Shown: one piece after another, positions 19,701-28,535 of the stretch
Layout: each line of letters starts with the position of its first letter
Position numbering within the stretch: position 1 is the first letter of the stretch
NCBI GenBank assembly: GCA_030426385.1
Contig: JAUHYI010000010.1
Coordinates: 1-64,000, forward strand
Source: Phycisphaerae bacterium
Lineage (GTDB): Bacteria > Planctomycetota > Phycisphaerae > Phycisphaerales > Phycisphaeraceae
Direction of reading: 5' to 3'
DNA length: 64,000 nucleotides
The notes under the pieces: generated by a model
What the model was told of the DNA's origin: nothing
Databases searched by the model: none
Seen by the model: only the letters and a program-made list of their open reading frames with translations
Position numbers and translations under genes: made by a program

Positions 19701-21012
19701 TCGTGACGTCATTGATGAGGTCACCGAAGCCATGTTATGGGGATGGCAAGCCCACGGTGGCGCTCACGGTTGGCAACACCGCTCCAACGGCAACGCGTTT
19801 GCCAACTATGTCTATCTCTACGGCGTGACGTGGGACAAACGTATCGAAGTACCCATGGAATACCTGCGCAAACAGATGTTGGAAAACGTGACCGACGACG
19901 GTGCCAACATCGGCAACAACGACGCGATCGCTGATTTCACGACCGCTTACATGGTTCCCGGCGCGACTGAATATCATCGCATGACGGCCGATCCACAAGT
20001 CGCGCAATGGATTGTCGCCAACGCGGATTACATGTCGCGTTACACCGGCGTCGGACCATGGGATCACTTCGCCAAGTGGGGTGGACCTGCTTATGCATAT
20101 CAACTGACAGGCAAGACATATTTCGTCAGTGCCATCAAATCCGATTTGGATAAAATGCTTGCCGAATACACACCGACCGCATGGATGGTCAAAAGTTATC
20201 CCTTGTTCCATATGGGCACAACGCTAGCGGCCATCGCTGCCGTGGATGCGTCTGAGTTGAATCCGCCTACATGGGGACTGACCACTTCGGACATGTTGGT
20301 GCATGATGACGATGACCGACCGATGACATTGGACGTCGTCGTCTGGGGCCCGCGACCTCTGAATTCAATTGATGCAGACCACTTGCCTGCGTTGGAACTG
20401 GTTGATCCCAACGGCCAGGTCGTGGATCGCCGACCCTATCCGGACACCGTGCTCAAGCAACGATATGCCGTCGGCGGATGGGCTGAAAGATTCGCGGTAC
20501 ATGGCGATAAGGCAACCGGCGTCTATCAGGTCCGGCTCACAGGTATGCCCGTGATCTCGCTTGACAACGACATTCCATTTCAACATGACGGCGATCCACT
20601 GCCAGCCTGGATTGAAGTGCGAAGCTATACCCAACACAAAATGGCATCGCGCGTGCAACCCGATGGCCTGTCGCCCGGTGGTCGCTACGCGGATTCAGAT
20701 TACGAGTTATACGTGCCAGCCGATGCCAAGCAAATTAAAATACGGGTTCGCGCTTCGCGCTATCCTCATGAAGCTGGCGACGCGATCACACTGACCACCG
20801 CACAAGGCGACTTGATTGCCCAGACGCCTATTACCGCCTCACCATTGCGTGGAGAAATCGAGTGGTATGAGTTGTCCACACCCGTCAATTCATTGATCGC
20901 AGATACCGTGATCAAATTGCACCTGCCCAAGTTCGGCGAAATTCGGCCGGTTGTGATTGAAGGCGTGCCACCCTACCTTGCCGTCGATGGCCAGGGATTC
21001 AAATTACCCTGA
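16738..21012 (+). CDS. CBM9 plus PcRGLX/YetA-like secreted enzyme
   Basis: About 1,424 residues. ATG at 16738 has GGAG 8 bases upstream and begins a signal peptide (MISKHVWLSLAIGLVFL, cleavage near AWA-AQ). Residues 45-230 are a CBM9-like domain (PQIDGQLDDAAWQQA, DVLEIFLDPQR). From about 390 it shows the RIFT-barrel start typical of PcRGLX/YetA-like proteins (GTVPFQRGVLRDIAHVRLLD), followed by beta-sandwich regions and an alpha/alpha-barrel-like section (about 800-1150: YGMYLCLAYEMTGDRR, ANYVYLYGVTWDKR). PcRGLX is an exo-rhamnogalacturonan lyase (PL26), so pectin backbone attack outside the cell is a reasonable proposal. It is divergent from the GH32-like operon. Confidence 0.75.
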   Translation: MISKHVWLSLAIGLVFLMGQGANAWAAQSLIESVTSVDNDAAAGVPVIHAPYADEAPQIDGQLDDAAWQQAAPLNLMTRYSDQATPRYKTSALVCFDDDNLYLSMICQEPALDHRVDTSDGVRDQWAGDVLEIFLDPQRTRAGAYHFAFNSAASQYDAAPGKNAQWQADWQVATTDDQKNQRWMAEVRIPLNSITSDDRPIKGQLWGFNLGRERINELSITAPELSIWRHTGLSFHNADRYGILYFGSSEQRRKDQQQPVFLMDAQTSRITEDQPTIDMTLAIDRGEPSTYSAQVKVMQQGREVRTGDIAHLQAESTQVRLNLAGLSAGAYEIIGALRRDGQTVAEQTMSVRMAEGSSATIVNPQTNPVMPAVASQRVPLRIDLPQGLDQQRPSTRASQGYSTTMQGTVPFQRGVLRDIAHVRLLDKTGQEHPCQLRTLTTWDQGQSIKWLEVLFVADDASQDGWQLEFGRKVSRRQTKSALRVGESHRGIVIDNGVIHLRIDRDTGHLLSELRHTNGNPILTEPLVGQVTDQHGQIYTTGTHQRAIDVEEDGPIRSVARITGWYQSDKSDGERPLNRYVARVYVWANQPTIRVQYTFINTGHAQNYRYRAIRVSSATAIPEHVTFYADTDSYTNADADHPDARDLRFTENQLSPIVAVQAQSNTAHITPSEGEAVTLPRLGNTMSLGNDQQQLITSVRWLWQQHPAGFEVDKTGRFRIDLWSPHADKIFDLRQAEYVKNIGPRAYDLMRRQSVGFPRKHELLPEDGGTRQASGIGMGKTHELYFTAVPTADAAPLARRSALLADHPVYLTAEPESAVATGVRGLVHAVDRQRFPQVEKMVDDMVGGFYTMRKWDHGFGDGYGFFNFGDSPGRDANYFHRYWTHLFYLSPSSYWQLFFRSSDRATYELALANARHCSDIDTGHHTPDPNGTPKPDARERAGGVNTDDAGLFHHFASYHGNGYTAEPIQTNNYGMYLCLAYEMTGDRRIRDVIDEVTEAMLWGWQAHGGAHGWQHRSNGNAFANYVYLYGVTWDKRIEVPMEYLRKQMLENVTDDGANIGNNDAIADFTTAYMVPGATEYHRMTADPQVAQWIVANADYMSRYTGVGPWDHFAKWGGPAYAYQLTGKTYFVSAIKSDLDKMLAEYTPTAWMVKSYPLFHMGTTLAAIAAVDASELNPPTWGLTTSDMLVHDDDDRPMTLDVVVWGPRPLNSIDADHLPALELVDPNGQVVDRRPYPDTVLKQRYAVGGWAERFAVHGDKATGVYQVRLTGMPVISLDNDIPFQHDGDPLPAWIEVRSYTQHKMASRVQPDGLSPGGRYADSDYELYVPADAKQIKIRVRASRYPHEAGDAITLTTAQGDLIAQTPITASPLRGEIEWYELSTPVNSLIADTVIKLHLPKFGEIRPVVIEGVPPYLAVDGQGFKLP

Positions 21013-21193
21013 ACGGGCATCAACATCAGCAAAAAACATGGTTTATCACCGGCCCGTCCGGTTTACTGATGCATCTCGCAGCGAGTCCTACGCTGGCACT
21101 CAGCGGGGCGACCCGACCTGCGGATGGCTTATGACCTAATTGTTATATTCCCATCGCCTATTGTGGCAACAAATGATTGGTGGTTCTATTTTG

Positions 21194-24100
21194 ATGCATT
21201 TACCATTCACGCGGTCCCGCCTGCTGGTCCTGGTCGTCATTGGCTTGCTGGGCTGCTTGCCAATGTCGGCAGCACCCGGTCAACCGTCATCGCCGTCATC
21301 CACCACTCCCTCGACAAACGCATCCACAACAGACGCATCAACACCGCGCCTCGTCGCCCCGCGGCTGACCGACGCCCCGATCATCGACGGTGACCTGTCC
21401 GATCCGATCTGGCACAGCGCCGCGGTCGTCGATGGATTGATCGTCGCCGGTTCCTACGCACCGGCCGACCAGAAAACCAGCATCCGCCTGGCATTCACCA
21501 ACGACGCCTTGTTCGTCGCGTTTGATTGCGATGACACCGCCGTGATCGCTACGACCCGTGATCACGACCAGGCGGCGTGGGACGACGACTGCGTGGAAAT
21601 TTTCCTGTCCCCACGCTTTCGCCTCGACGAATACATCCATTTCATCGTCGGGGCCAACGGCGCCACCTACGACGAACGCAACGGCAACGCCTCGTGGTCG
21701 TCCCAACCCGCCATGCAAAGCGCCGTCAAACGTCGGCCCGGCGGTTACACCGTGGAAATCGCCCTGCCGTTCGCCGGCATCCTCAACGACGCCTCGCTAC
21801 AACCACGCCGCGGCGACCTGTGGGGGCTCAAACTCACCCGCAGCGATCGCGACCAGCAGCGCGGCGCGCCGTTGCAAAATTCCAGTTGGACCCCCATCGC
21901 TCAGGCTTTCGCAGACGCCTCGGCCTGGGGCGATCTCGTGTTCGAAAACACCAACGTCCTGGCCAACGGCAGTTTCGAAAACGATGACAACAATGACGGC
22001 ATCCCCGACGGTTGGATTTTCTACGTCACCGATCAATATGACAAAAATCCCGACTGCATCGCTATCGACAACGCCGTCCGCACCGACGGCCAACGCAGTT
22101 GTCGCGTCGACATCAACACCAATTACATCGTCATCAACCCCGCTGATTTCAATCCCCGCGACGGGCGATCCTATCACGTCACCGCACGAATGCGACTTGA
22201 TACCAACACCAACCCTGACACCAACACCGACCACAGACGCACCTATGCCCGCATGGCTGTCATTCCCAATCAAAACCAGACCGACATCACCGCACCCACC
22301 CATTCGCAATTCATCCAACGCACCCTCATGCTCAATCATCACCGCCGCGACCACGCCACACTCGCCTTCGGCATGGGCGGCCGCGGAACCCTGTGGATCG
22401 ATGACGTGCAAATCAACATGGTGCGACAGGTCATCGAACCCGGCCTCGTCTGTCTGACCGGCAACGCCACTGGATCGCTGGCCGATCGCAACATCGAACT
22501 GCCCGGCGCCACCTACACCTATCGCGAAACCCTCACCGACGCTCCCTTCTTCCCCTACCCTGATCCCGACAACTCCGAAAACGGACAAACCGCCGGCGAC
22601 GTCCCCTTCACCACTGGCATACTCACCAACGCCAACGCACGCGATACCGTCGCCTGGCCATGCTATTGGCTCGGACGACACGGCGTCGCCGTCCAGATCG
22701 ACCTGCCCGACGATTACATCATTCGCAAGGTCGAAATCTACAGTGCAACCAACAGCCTCACCGACGTCCAGCTTTTCACACGGGCCATGCATGCCGAACG
22801 CTACACCCGCACCGCCATGACCGCCCACCCCAACCACGACCCGCCCGTCCGCGGTTATGTCTTTTTTGATGATCTCAACATTCCCGCCAATCGACTGCGA
22901 CTCAACGCTCGACTCCTCCAGACCGTCACCTATCCCGCTCTCAGCGAAATCATCGTCTGGGGAACCCCCGCCAACGCAACCGTCACCGCCACAACCCCGT
23001 CACCCACGCCCGCAACCATCCCCGGCCTCACCCCCACCGAACCCCGCGACATTCCCGTCCCTGCCGCGCCAGATCTATCCATCCTTCCCGTTCCCCATGA
23101 ACGACAAACCCGATCCGCCACATTCGCCCTCACCGCCGACACCACCATCATCTGTCGCAACGACGACCCCCGATCGCTGACCACCGCCCAGATCCTCCGC
23201 GATGAAATTCGCAACGACACCGGCCTCGAACTCACCATCATCTCTCCCTCATCATCCTCATCATCTAACGCCGCGCCCACCGCCGTCCACCCCCCTGCTC
23301 CCGCCACGCCCCCCATCGTGATCGACGCCGACGGCCTCGACATCCCCGAACACGAACAGGGTTACGCCATCCGCATCTCCGACGATCGCATCGCCTTGGC
23401 GGGTCGCTCGCCGCGCGCCACCTTCTATGCCTGCATGACCCTGCTCCAGATGATCGCCACCCGCAACGACAACTGGATCGTCAATCACGCTGACATCCGC
23501 GATTGGCCCGACTACCCCTATCGCTATGTCCAGTCCGGGCTCGACCTGTTTCCCGCCGATCGCGGCCGAAACCTCCTGCGCGCCATGGCCCGATTCAAAA
23601 TTAATTACCTCTCGGTCGGCATGCAAAACGCGCCCATCGAACACGCACGCGCTTTGGCCGACATCGCTGACCGTTATTTCATCAATCTCATGCCCTCCTG
23701 TGATTTTCGCAGCGGTTCCATGCTTTCCTATGATCACGGCGCCCTGGTGGAACGCGCCGCAGACGAACCGCTCGAATCACTCGGACGCGGACGACGCAAC
23801 ATCTGTCCGTCCAATCCCGAATCATGGAAACAGTGGGAAGCGCAGGTCGATCGCATCGTCACCGGGTTCAACAGCGACCTGGTCGGCATCAATCTCGACG
23901 AAATGTATCAGCCCGCCAACGGTTCACGCTGGAACGTCTGCCCGTTGTGTCGCCAGCGCAATATGCACGGCTATGAACTGATCGCCGACATGATCAACCG
24001 ATGCCAGGCCATCCTCGCCAAACATGGCAAACGCGCCCTGATCATCGACAGCCCCCTGTATTCACGCGGCATTACCAACGAACACGACACCAACGACGAC

Positions 24101-25636
24101 TGGCGCAACGCCCAGGACCTGATCGACAAACAGGTCGCCATCTATGACTGGCACGGCAAAATCACCAAACACATGACCGAGCGCGGCCACACCGTCCTGC
24201 GCTGGGGCATCGTCCCCTCCGCCAACGCATTGCGCGACGGCATGCAGGGGTGGCTGCTCGTTTCGGCCGATGGACCGTTCAACCCTCAACACGTCCTCGA
24301 CATGTCACGCCTCATGTGGAACACCGATGCCACCCGAAACAAATCACCCGAAAACGACGCGCGACTCAGCCACGCCATGCGCCAATGGAACAACATTGTC
24401 ACCGGCGTCGTCTCACCCGTCGGTCGGCCAGGCGATAAATCGTTCCAAACCATCGATCTCACATCCGTCGCCAATCGTGATCTGACCGACACCACCCCCG
24501 GCGACGGCAGGGGCTGGATCGACGACGGACCACAACGCGATATGCAAGCGATCACCCCCGGGCCTCACACCTTGGCCGGCATCCCCTTCACCATCGCTAA
24601 ACGCGCCGTCATGATCCACAACCCCTTCTATTTCAATCGCGAACTACCCCAGCGCGTCACCATTCCCGTCAATCAACACGCCGCGTCGCTCGTCTTTCTA
24701 CATACCCTGGACCGCACCGCGGGACACAACTACGAACGACGCGACGAACTCGCCGGATTCTATTACATGATCTACGACGATGACTCAGCCGCCCCGCTCG
24801 AAATCAAATACAACCGTAACATCACCAACTGGGACAAATTTCGTGACTACGGCTACGCCGTCACCTCCGACGTCCTGCCCGACGCCATGCTCGCCTGGCA
24901 GGGACTCACCGCAGGCGGCGAAAACATCTCCCTCTATGCCACCGAATGGGTCAACCCTTATCCTGATCGTCGCATCGATCGCATCCTCTTCGCCACGCCC
25001 TATCGCGCCCAACCGTTTAACCCTATCCTCCTCGCTGTCACAGCGGTCGAATCCAAACCCGTCGACCGCCTGACCTGGCGCGATATCGACACACCCTTGA
25101 TCCACATCGACGACATCGCTCCGCAAAAACCCACCGGACGACCCCTCGATTTCACCGGCGGAACCACACCCGACGACGCCACCTACCGCGCTCCCGACGC
25201 AACCCTCTTCTCGTTCGGAACCGTCATGCCCGAACACGCCACCCGCGGCTGTGAAACCTACCCCAACCGCGCCGAAACCATCATCGAACCCGGCAACTAC
25301 GGCGTCCGAAACTACAGCACCGTCTCACTGACCATCACCTTCCCCCAACCACGCCAACTCACCTGCGTCGGCCTGTTCGCCTCACCACGCGACGAACACT
25401 ACCTCAACGATTTCAGACCCGCCAACGTCGACTACCAGATCCAGACCGCCGACGGACATACCATCGCCCACCAACAAAACTACATCAGCGAACGCGACGG
25501 ATGGCGCTACCACACCTTCGAACCACGAATGATCAAATCACTCACCATCAGCGTTGACGCCAATCAGTATGTCGCATCCGGCGCCAGCAGCTACCGTCGC
25601 GGCATCGCCGGCATCCGCCTGTACACGCCCGAATAA
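21194..25636 (+). CDS. CBM9 plus GH20-like multidomain lipoprotein
   Basis: About 1,480 residues from the ATG at 21194 (21173 and 21140 are alternatives). The signal VLVVIGLLGC carries a likely lipobox (LLGC), so it may be membrane-anchored. Order of parts: Ser/Thr linker, CBM9-like domain (APIIDGDLSDPIWHSA, DCVEIFLSPRF), a CBM4-like module (LANGSFENDDNNDGIPDGW), a galactose-binding-like region, a GH20 domain-2 segment (HEQGYAIRISDDRIALAGRS), then a barrel (DWPDYPYRYVQSGLDLF, LVGINLDEMYQP, CPLC). NLDEM matches the GH20-clan Asp-Glu pair. The C-terminal 250 residues look like another F5/8-type binding module. The coding strand is unusually C-rich at third codon positions compared with the preceding gene. 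Confidence 0.75.
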   Translation: MHLPFTRSRLLVLVVIGLLGCLPMSAAPGQPSSPSSTTPSTNASTTDASTPRLVAPRLTDAPIIDGDLSDPIWHSAAVVDGLIVAGSYAPADQKTSIRLAFTNDALFVAFDCDDTAVIATTRDHDQAAWDDDCVEIFLSPRFRLDEYIHFIVGANGATYDERNGNASWSSQPAMQSAVKRRPGGYTVEIALPFAGILNDASLQPRRGDLWGLKLTRSDRDQQRGAPLQNSSWTPIAQAFADASAWGDLVFENTNVLANGSFENDDNNDGIPDGWIFYVTDQYDKNPDCIAIDNAVRTDGQRSCRVDINTNYIVINPADFNPRDGRSYHVTARMRLDTNTNPDTNTDHRRTYARMAVIPNQNQTDITAPTHSQFIQRTLMLNHHRRDHATLAFGMGGRGTLWIDDVQINMVRQVIEPGLVCLTGNATGSLADRNIELPGATYTYRETLTDAPFFPYPDPDNSENGQTAGDVPFTTGILTNANARDTVAWPCYWLGRHGVAVQIDLPDDYIIRKVEIYSATNSLTDVQLFTRAMHAERYTRTAMTAHPNHDPPVRGYVFFDDLNIPANRLRLNARLLQTVTYPALSEIIVWGTPANATVTATTPSPTPATIPGLTPTEPRDIPVPAAPDLSILPVPHERQTRSATFALTADTTIICRNDDPRSLTTAQILRDEIRNDTGLELTIISPSSSSSSNAAPTAVHPPAPATPPIVIDADGLDIPEHEQGYAIRISDDRIALAGRSPRATFYACMTLLQMIATRNDNWIVNHADIRDWPDYPYRYVQSGLDLFPADRGRNLLRAMARFKINYLSVGMQNAPIEHARALADIADRYFINLMPSCDFRSGSMLSYDHGALVERAADEPLESLGRGRRNICPSNPESWKQWEAQVDRIVTGFNSDLVGINLDEMYQPANGSRWNVCPLCRQRNMHGYELIADMINRCQAILAKHGKRALIIDSPLYSRGITNEHDTNDDWRNAQDLIDKQVAIYDWHGKITKHMTERGHTVLRWGIVPSANALRDGMQGWLLVSADGPFNPQHVLDMSRLMWNTDATRNKSPENDARLSHAMRQWNNIVTGVVSPVGRPGDKSFQTIDLTSVANRDLTDTTPGDGRGWIDDGPQRDMQAITPGPHTLAGIPFTIAKRAVMIHNPFYFNRELPQRVTIPVNQHAASLVFLHTLDRTAGHNYERRDELAGFYYMIYDDDSAAPLEIKYNRNITNWDKFRDYGYAVTSDVLPDAMLAWQGLTAGGENISLYATEWVNPYPDRRIDRILFATPYRAQPFNPILLAVTAVESKPVDRLTWRDIDTPLIHIDDIAPQKPTGRPLDFTGGTTPDDATYRAPDATLFSFGTVMPEHATRGCETYPNRAETIIEPGNYGVRNYSTVSLTITFPQPRQLTCVGLFASPRDEHYLNDFRPANVDYQIQTADGHTIAHQQNYISERDGWRYHTFEPRMIKSLTISVDANQYVASGASSYRRGIAGIRLYTPE

Positions 25637-25637
25637 T

Positions 25638-25651
25638 CCCCCCCCCCCCCC
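25638..25651 (+). repeat. Run of 14 C
   Basis: A homopolymer beginning one base after the stop of the GH20-like gene, between convergent genes. Such a run is prone to slippage and sequencing error; it lies outside both coding regions. Confidence 0.85.
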
Positions 25652-25673
25652 GCGCAACCCAGCGCCAGCAGCC

Positions 25674-27515
25674 CTACCAATCAATCAACGCATCCTGCAT
25701 CATGATGATTTTTTGACGTATGGAATCAGCGTCATACAAATAGCCATGCGCTTCCTGGTGATAGCCCAGTCGTGCGTCGGCTTCGACAATCGGTAACGTG
25801 GCCCGAGCGACTGCCAATTCATCACGCATGATCGCGAGCAATTCATCATCGGTCGGCAAACGGCATGGACCCGACAACCCCGCGGCCTGCATCACCTGTT
25901 CGCGGCGGCGATGAAATCGAAAGACGTTGATCGTCGATTGCACCTGCAACCCGATCATGCGGGCACAGGACAATTCATCACGGCGGTGTTGCTGCTGATG
26001 GTGATCAGCCCCGGTGCTGTCTGCGCTTAATATGAATTCGTAAGCAACCAACGCCTGTCGCCATGCGTCGAGCAATGCAGTCAATCCACGGATGACGTCA
26101 TCCATCGTAAACCCGGACAGGCAATAATCCATGCGATCACCGAACTCGTGCGGCCGCCATGATTCATCGAGGTGGCGATGGTGATAATCAAACGTCAACG
26201 GATAGCCCGGGGCATCGTGAATCGGAGAAAAATAGACGAACGAAACGGAAAACGGATAAGCATCAAATGCCCGGCTGAAACCCGACCAGACGTCGATAAG
26301 CCGTGATGCATCTGCCGTGTCCGTGACGCCCAAATAGTCGCGTGCCAATGTTCGACAAAACCGATCGACATCCGCAGCGCCGGCCGAGTCGTTCAGGTAC
26401 GCCCGCAACGCGTAGGTGTTGAGCGTTAACGTGCAACCGAAATTCCAGCACGCGAGCAGGCCGTTGACATTTTGTTGCGTCATGGCCAGTAGCTTGGCGT
26501 GCAGGTTGGTGATCAGGGGCAGGTTGGGGACGGTCGCCATTTCATGGGTGGTGCCGATCTGCAATTTCACGAGCGCCGGACGCTCGCCAGCGGCCTGACG
26601 TGTACCAATAAAACGTTCGCTGGGACCGACGTAGCTCAGCGCATATTCATCCACCACGATGCGCCGATCAAACCACGACCGATGCCCGCCGCGTTCGAAA
26701 TCGATCAACACGTCCACACCGGTCGGCAAAGCATCGACCACTTCCGCCTGCGGTTCGTCGTACCAGAACGACCAGCTCCAGTTCCACGCCAACACGCGAG
26801 CCGTAGGCGTATACCGATCCGCCGCGTCGCGCCAGGCGCCACAGACCTGAGCGACCAGATCCTCAGGTCGGCGCGGCGCGCAGCGCCAGCATTGCATGGG
26901 TTGAATTTCATCCGCGGGCCGTGGACCGTCCACGTTGCGATAACGATAGTGCGACCAGCAATGCGTGTGTTCCTCGCTGGCGGTGATGAGGATGACGCCC
27001 GCCAGGCCCGGCAATTCGCGCATGATTGAATCGGTCGCCTGTTGCAGGTATGCGGCCCCATCGGGATGCGAGAGACAAAACCCGCGAAATAGTCCGCGTT
27101 TCCAGTGCTCAAAAGGTTCGCCCGCCAGTTGTGGATGATCGTCCCAGAACGGATCATCTGCGGGCAGGCCGGTCGGATCAGTGAAGTAAAGATAAAGCCC
27201 CACGCCGGCGCGATGGCCTCGTGCGATGATGCCACGTAGCGCATCGAGCCGTTGTTCGCGTTGCGGGTCCACCCATTCGGGCAACACATCGGTTTTCGCC
27301 AGGTCGCGCATTTTGCCACGCACCCATACGCCGTTGAAACCATGCCCGGCAATATCCCGCAGCGCATCAGGGGTATACGCCGCGGCGGAGGGAAACGTAT
27401 CCTCAACATGAAAGTCTCCGTCGCCGCTACGGAAAATGCGCGGCGCCTGCGGATCATGCCAGGGCGTGGTGGTAGCTTGCAAGATGGACGTCGGATCAGC
27501 GGCGGTAGTCATCAT
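25674..27515 (-). CDS. GH20-clan-like TIM-barrel protein
   Basis: A 613-residue protein without signal peptide. The N-terminus shows barrel strands with GHGFNGVWVRGKM, AGVGLYLYFTDPTG and FCLSHPDG. At about 175-215 it has GVILITASEEHTHCW and then CWRCAPRRPEDL: the acidic pair after a strand followed by a CxxC matches the arrangement of the two GH20-type proteins in this window (GGDE then CPQC; LDEM then CPLC). VLAWNWSWSFWY and FGCTLTLNTYALRAYLND follow. The C-terminal 170 residues are mostly helical. I infer a GH20/DUF4838-like glycosidase, possibly acting on amino sugars or uronic acids; exact family not recognised. Two adjacent ATGs mark the start. Confidence 0.68.
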   Translation of the reverse strand: MMTTAADPTSILQATTTPWHDPQAPRIFRSGDGDFHVEDTFPSAAAYTPDALRDIAGHGFNGVWVRGKMRDLAKTDVLPEWVDPQREQRLDALRGIIARGHRAGVGLYLYFTDPTGLPADDPFWDDHPQLAGEPFEHWKRGLFRGFCLSHPDGAAYLQQATDSIMRELPGLAGVILITASEEHTHCWSHYRYRNVDGPRPADEIQPMQCWRCAPRRPEDLVAQVCGAWRDAADRYTPTARVLAWNWSWSFWYDEPQAEVVDALPTGVDVLIDFERGGHRSWFDRRIVVDEYALSYVGPSERFIGTRQAAGERPALVKLQIGTTHEMATVPNLPLITNLHAKLLAMTQQNVNGLLACWNFGCTLTLNTYALRAYLNDSAGAADVDRFCRTLARDYLGVTDTADASRLIDVWSGFSRAFDAYPFSVSFVYFSPIHDAPGYPLTFDYHHRHLDESWRPHEFGDRMDYCLSGFTMDDVIRGLTALLDAWRQALVAYEFILSADSTGADHHQQQHRRDELSCARMIGLQVQSTINVFRFHRRREQVMQAAGLSGPCRLPTDDELLAIMRDELAVARATLPIVEADARLGYHQEAHGYLYDADSIRQKIIMMQDALIDW

Positions 27516-27534
27516 GATGAGGCGTTGGCAATAT

Positions 27535-27564
27535 GATGGTGATGGTGATGGTGATGGTGATGGA
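27535..27564. repeat. Tandem GATGGT hexamers (about 5 copies)
   Basis: Four exact copies of GATGGT and a fifth ending in GATGGA, about 20 bases upstream of the GH20-clan-like gene on its 5' side. A simple-sequence tract in the leader could vary in length. Confidence 0.85.
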
Positions 27565-27745
27565 ATGGCCCTGAATGTTTAGTGGTTAACGCCCAGCGTC
27601 CCGCGGGAAACATCATGGTTCGTCAAAATTCATTTAGGCCAAGAATGTGAAGACGCCAGAACAGGCCAACCCCAGATCGCTGTGATGGAAAAAGCCGGAC
27701 CGGGTACGTCAGCATGCAACGCAACACGGCGGCAGCGATCCACTG
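27565..27745. other. Intergenic spacer without gene
   Basis: Between the repeat and the end of the pseudopilin. I see no reading frame with coding character and no clear terminator. Confidence 0.4.
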
Positions 27746-28516
27746 TTACGGATTTTGTTCGAGCTTGAAATCTTCGACAGTGAGATCCTCGATATGCCCG
27801 GACGAGACATGGCCATCGTGGTGCAGATAATTTGCTCCATCGAGATGACGTGGATCGATTTTTTCCATGAAGCCAAAATTGGAAAGGTAGGCGTAATCTC
27901 CGTAGAAATAATGAAATCCGCCGTTCGTCGCCGGATTGGGATACGGCTCGCCATCGGCATTAACGATGGCGCTGGGCAAGGCGTCGTCATATCTCACAGG
28001 AGCAAGGCGTTGCGGATTTGTCGATACGCCGTAGTCCACAATCTTAGTCAGCGTCGAACGAACATAGCTGTATCGGTAGGACGGAACGCTGGGATCGTAA
28101 TCGCCGAGCGGATAGGACGGACAGACGCCGGGGCGCACCTTGATCTTATAGTCCGGCGTGAAACCAGCCCACAAATCAATAATCGAATTCCAATCCCAAA
28201 AGATGGTGCTTGGGCTTTGCAAAAACACATAACGGCCCCATTGACTTTTCGCATAGCCGGGCACTTCCTGGGCTGGCAGCACATACCCAGTGTCCAGACC
28301 AATCATGGCTGAGAAGATGCCATCTTGCCGCATATCGCTGGCACAAAGTGTTTTTCTCCCGACTTCGCGCGCCTGCGACAACGCTGGCAAAAGCAACGCT
28401 AAAAGCACCGCGATGATGGAGATGACCACCAGCAATTCCACCAAGGTGAAACCCGTGCCGTGATTCTGGCAACGATTCAACTTGTTCTGTGCGCCATGCG
28501 TGATGATCACAGCCAA
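27746..28516 (-). CDS. Pseudopilin, H-X9-DG protein
   Basis: A 256-residue pseudopilin. Start ATG at 28516 has GGAG 7 bases upstream. The leader [20 protein letters not shown] ends in [11 protein letters not shown], the prepilin peptidase site (G-F), followed by a long hydrophobic helix ending in [11 protein letters not shown]. The C-terminus has [12 protein letters not shown], an exact H-X9-DG motif. It follows a PEP-CTERM gene by only 19 bases, so the two are very likely cotranscribed. Function of the pair unknown; export or surface display is inferred. Confidence 0.88.
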   Translation of the reverse strand: MAVIITHGAQNKLNRCQNHGTGFTLVELLVVISIIAVLLALLLPALSQAREVGRKTLCASDMRQDGIFSAMIGLDTGYVLPAQEVPGYAKSQWGRYVFLQSPSTIFWDWNSIIDLWAGFTPDYKIKVRPGVCPSYPLGDYDPSVPSYRYSYVRSTLTKIVDYGVSTNPQRLAPVRYDDALPSAIVNADGEPYPNPATNGGFHYFYGDYAYLSNFGFMEKIDPRHLDGANYLHHDGHVSSGHIEDLTVEDFKLEQNP

Positions 28517-28535
28517 TGAAATCTCCGGTAATTAA

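Noticed and set aside
21797-22837. 346-codon Gly/Val-rich frame on the minus strand
   Set aside because: Mirror of the third-position C bias of the GH20-like gene; no domain.
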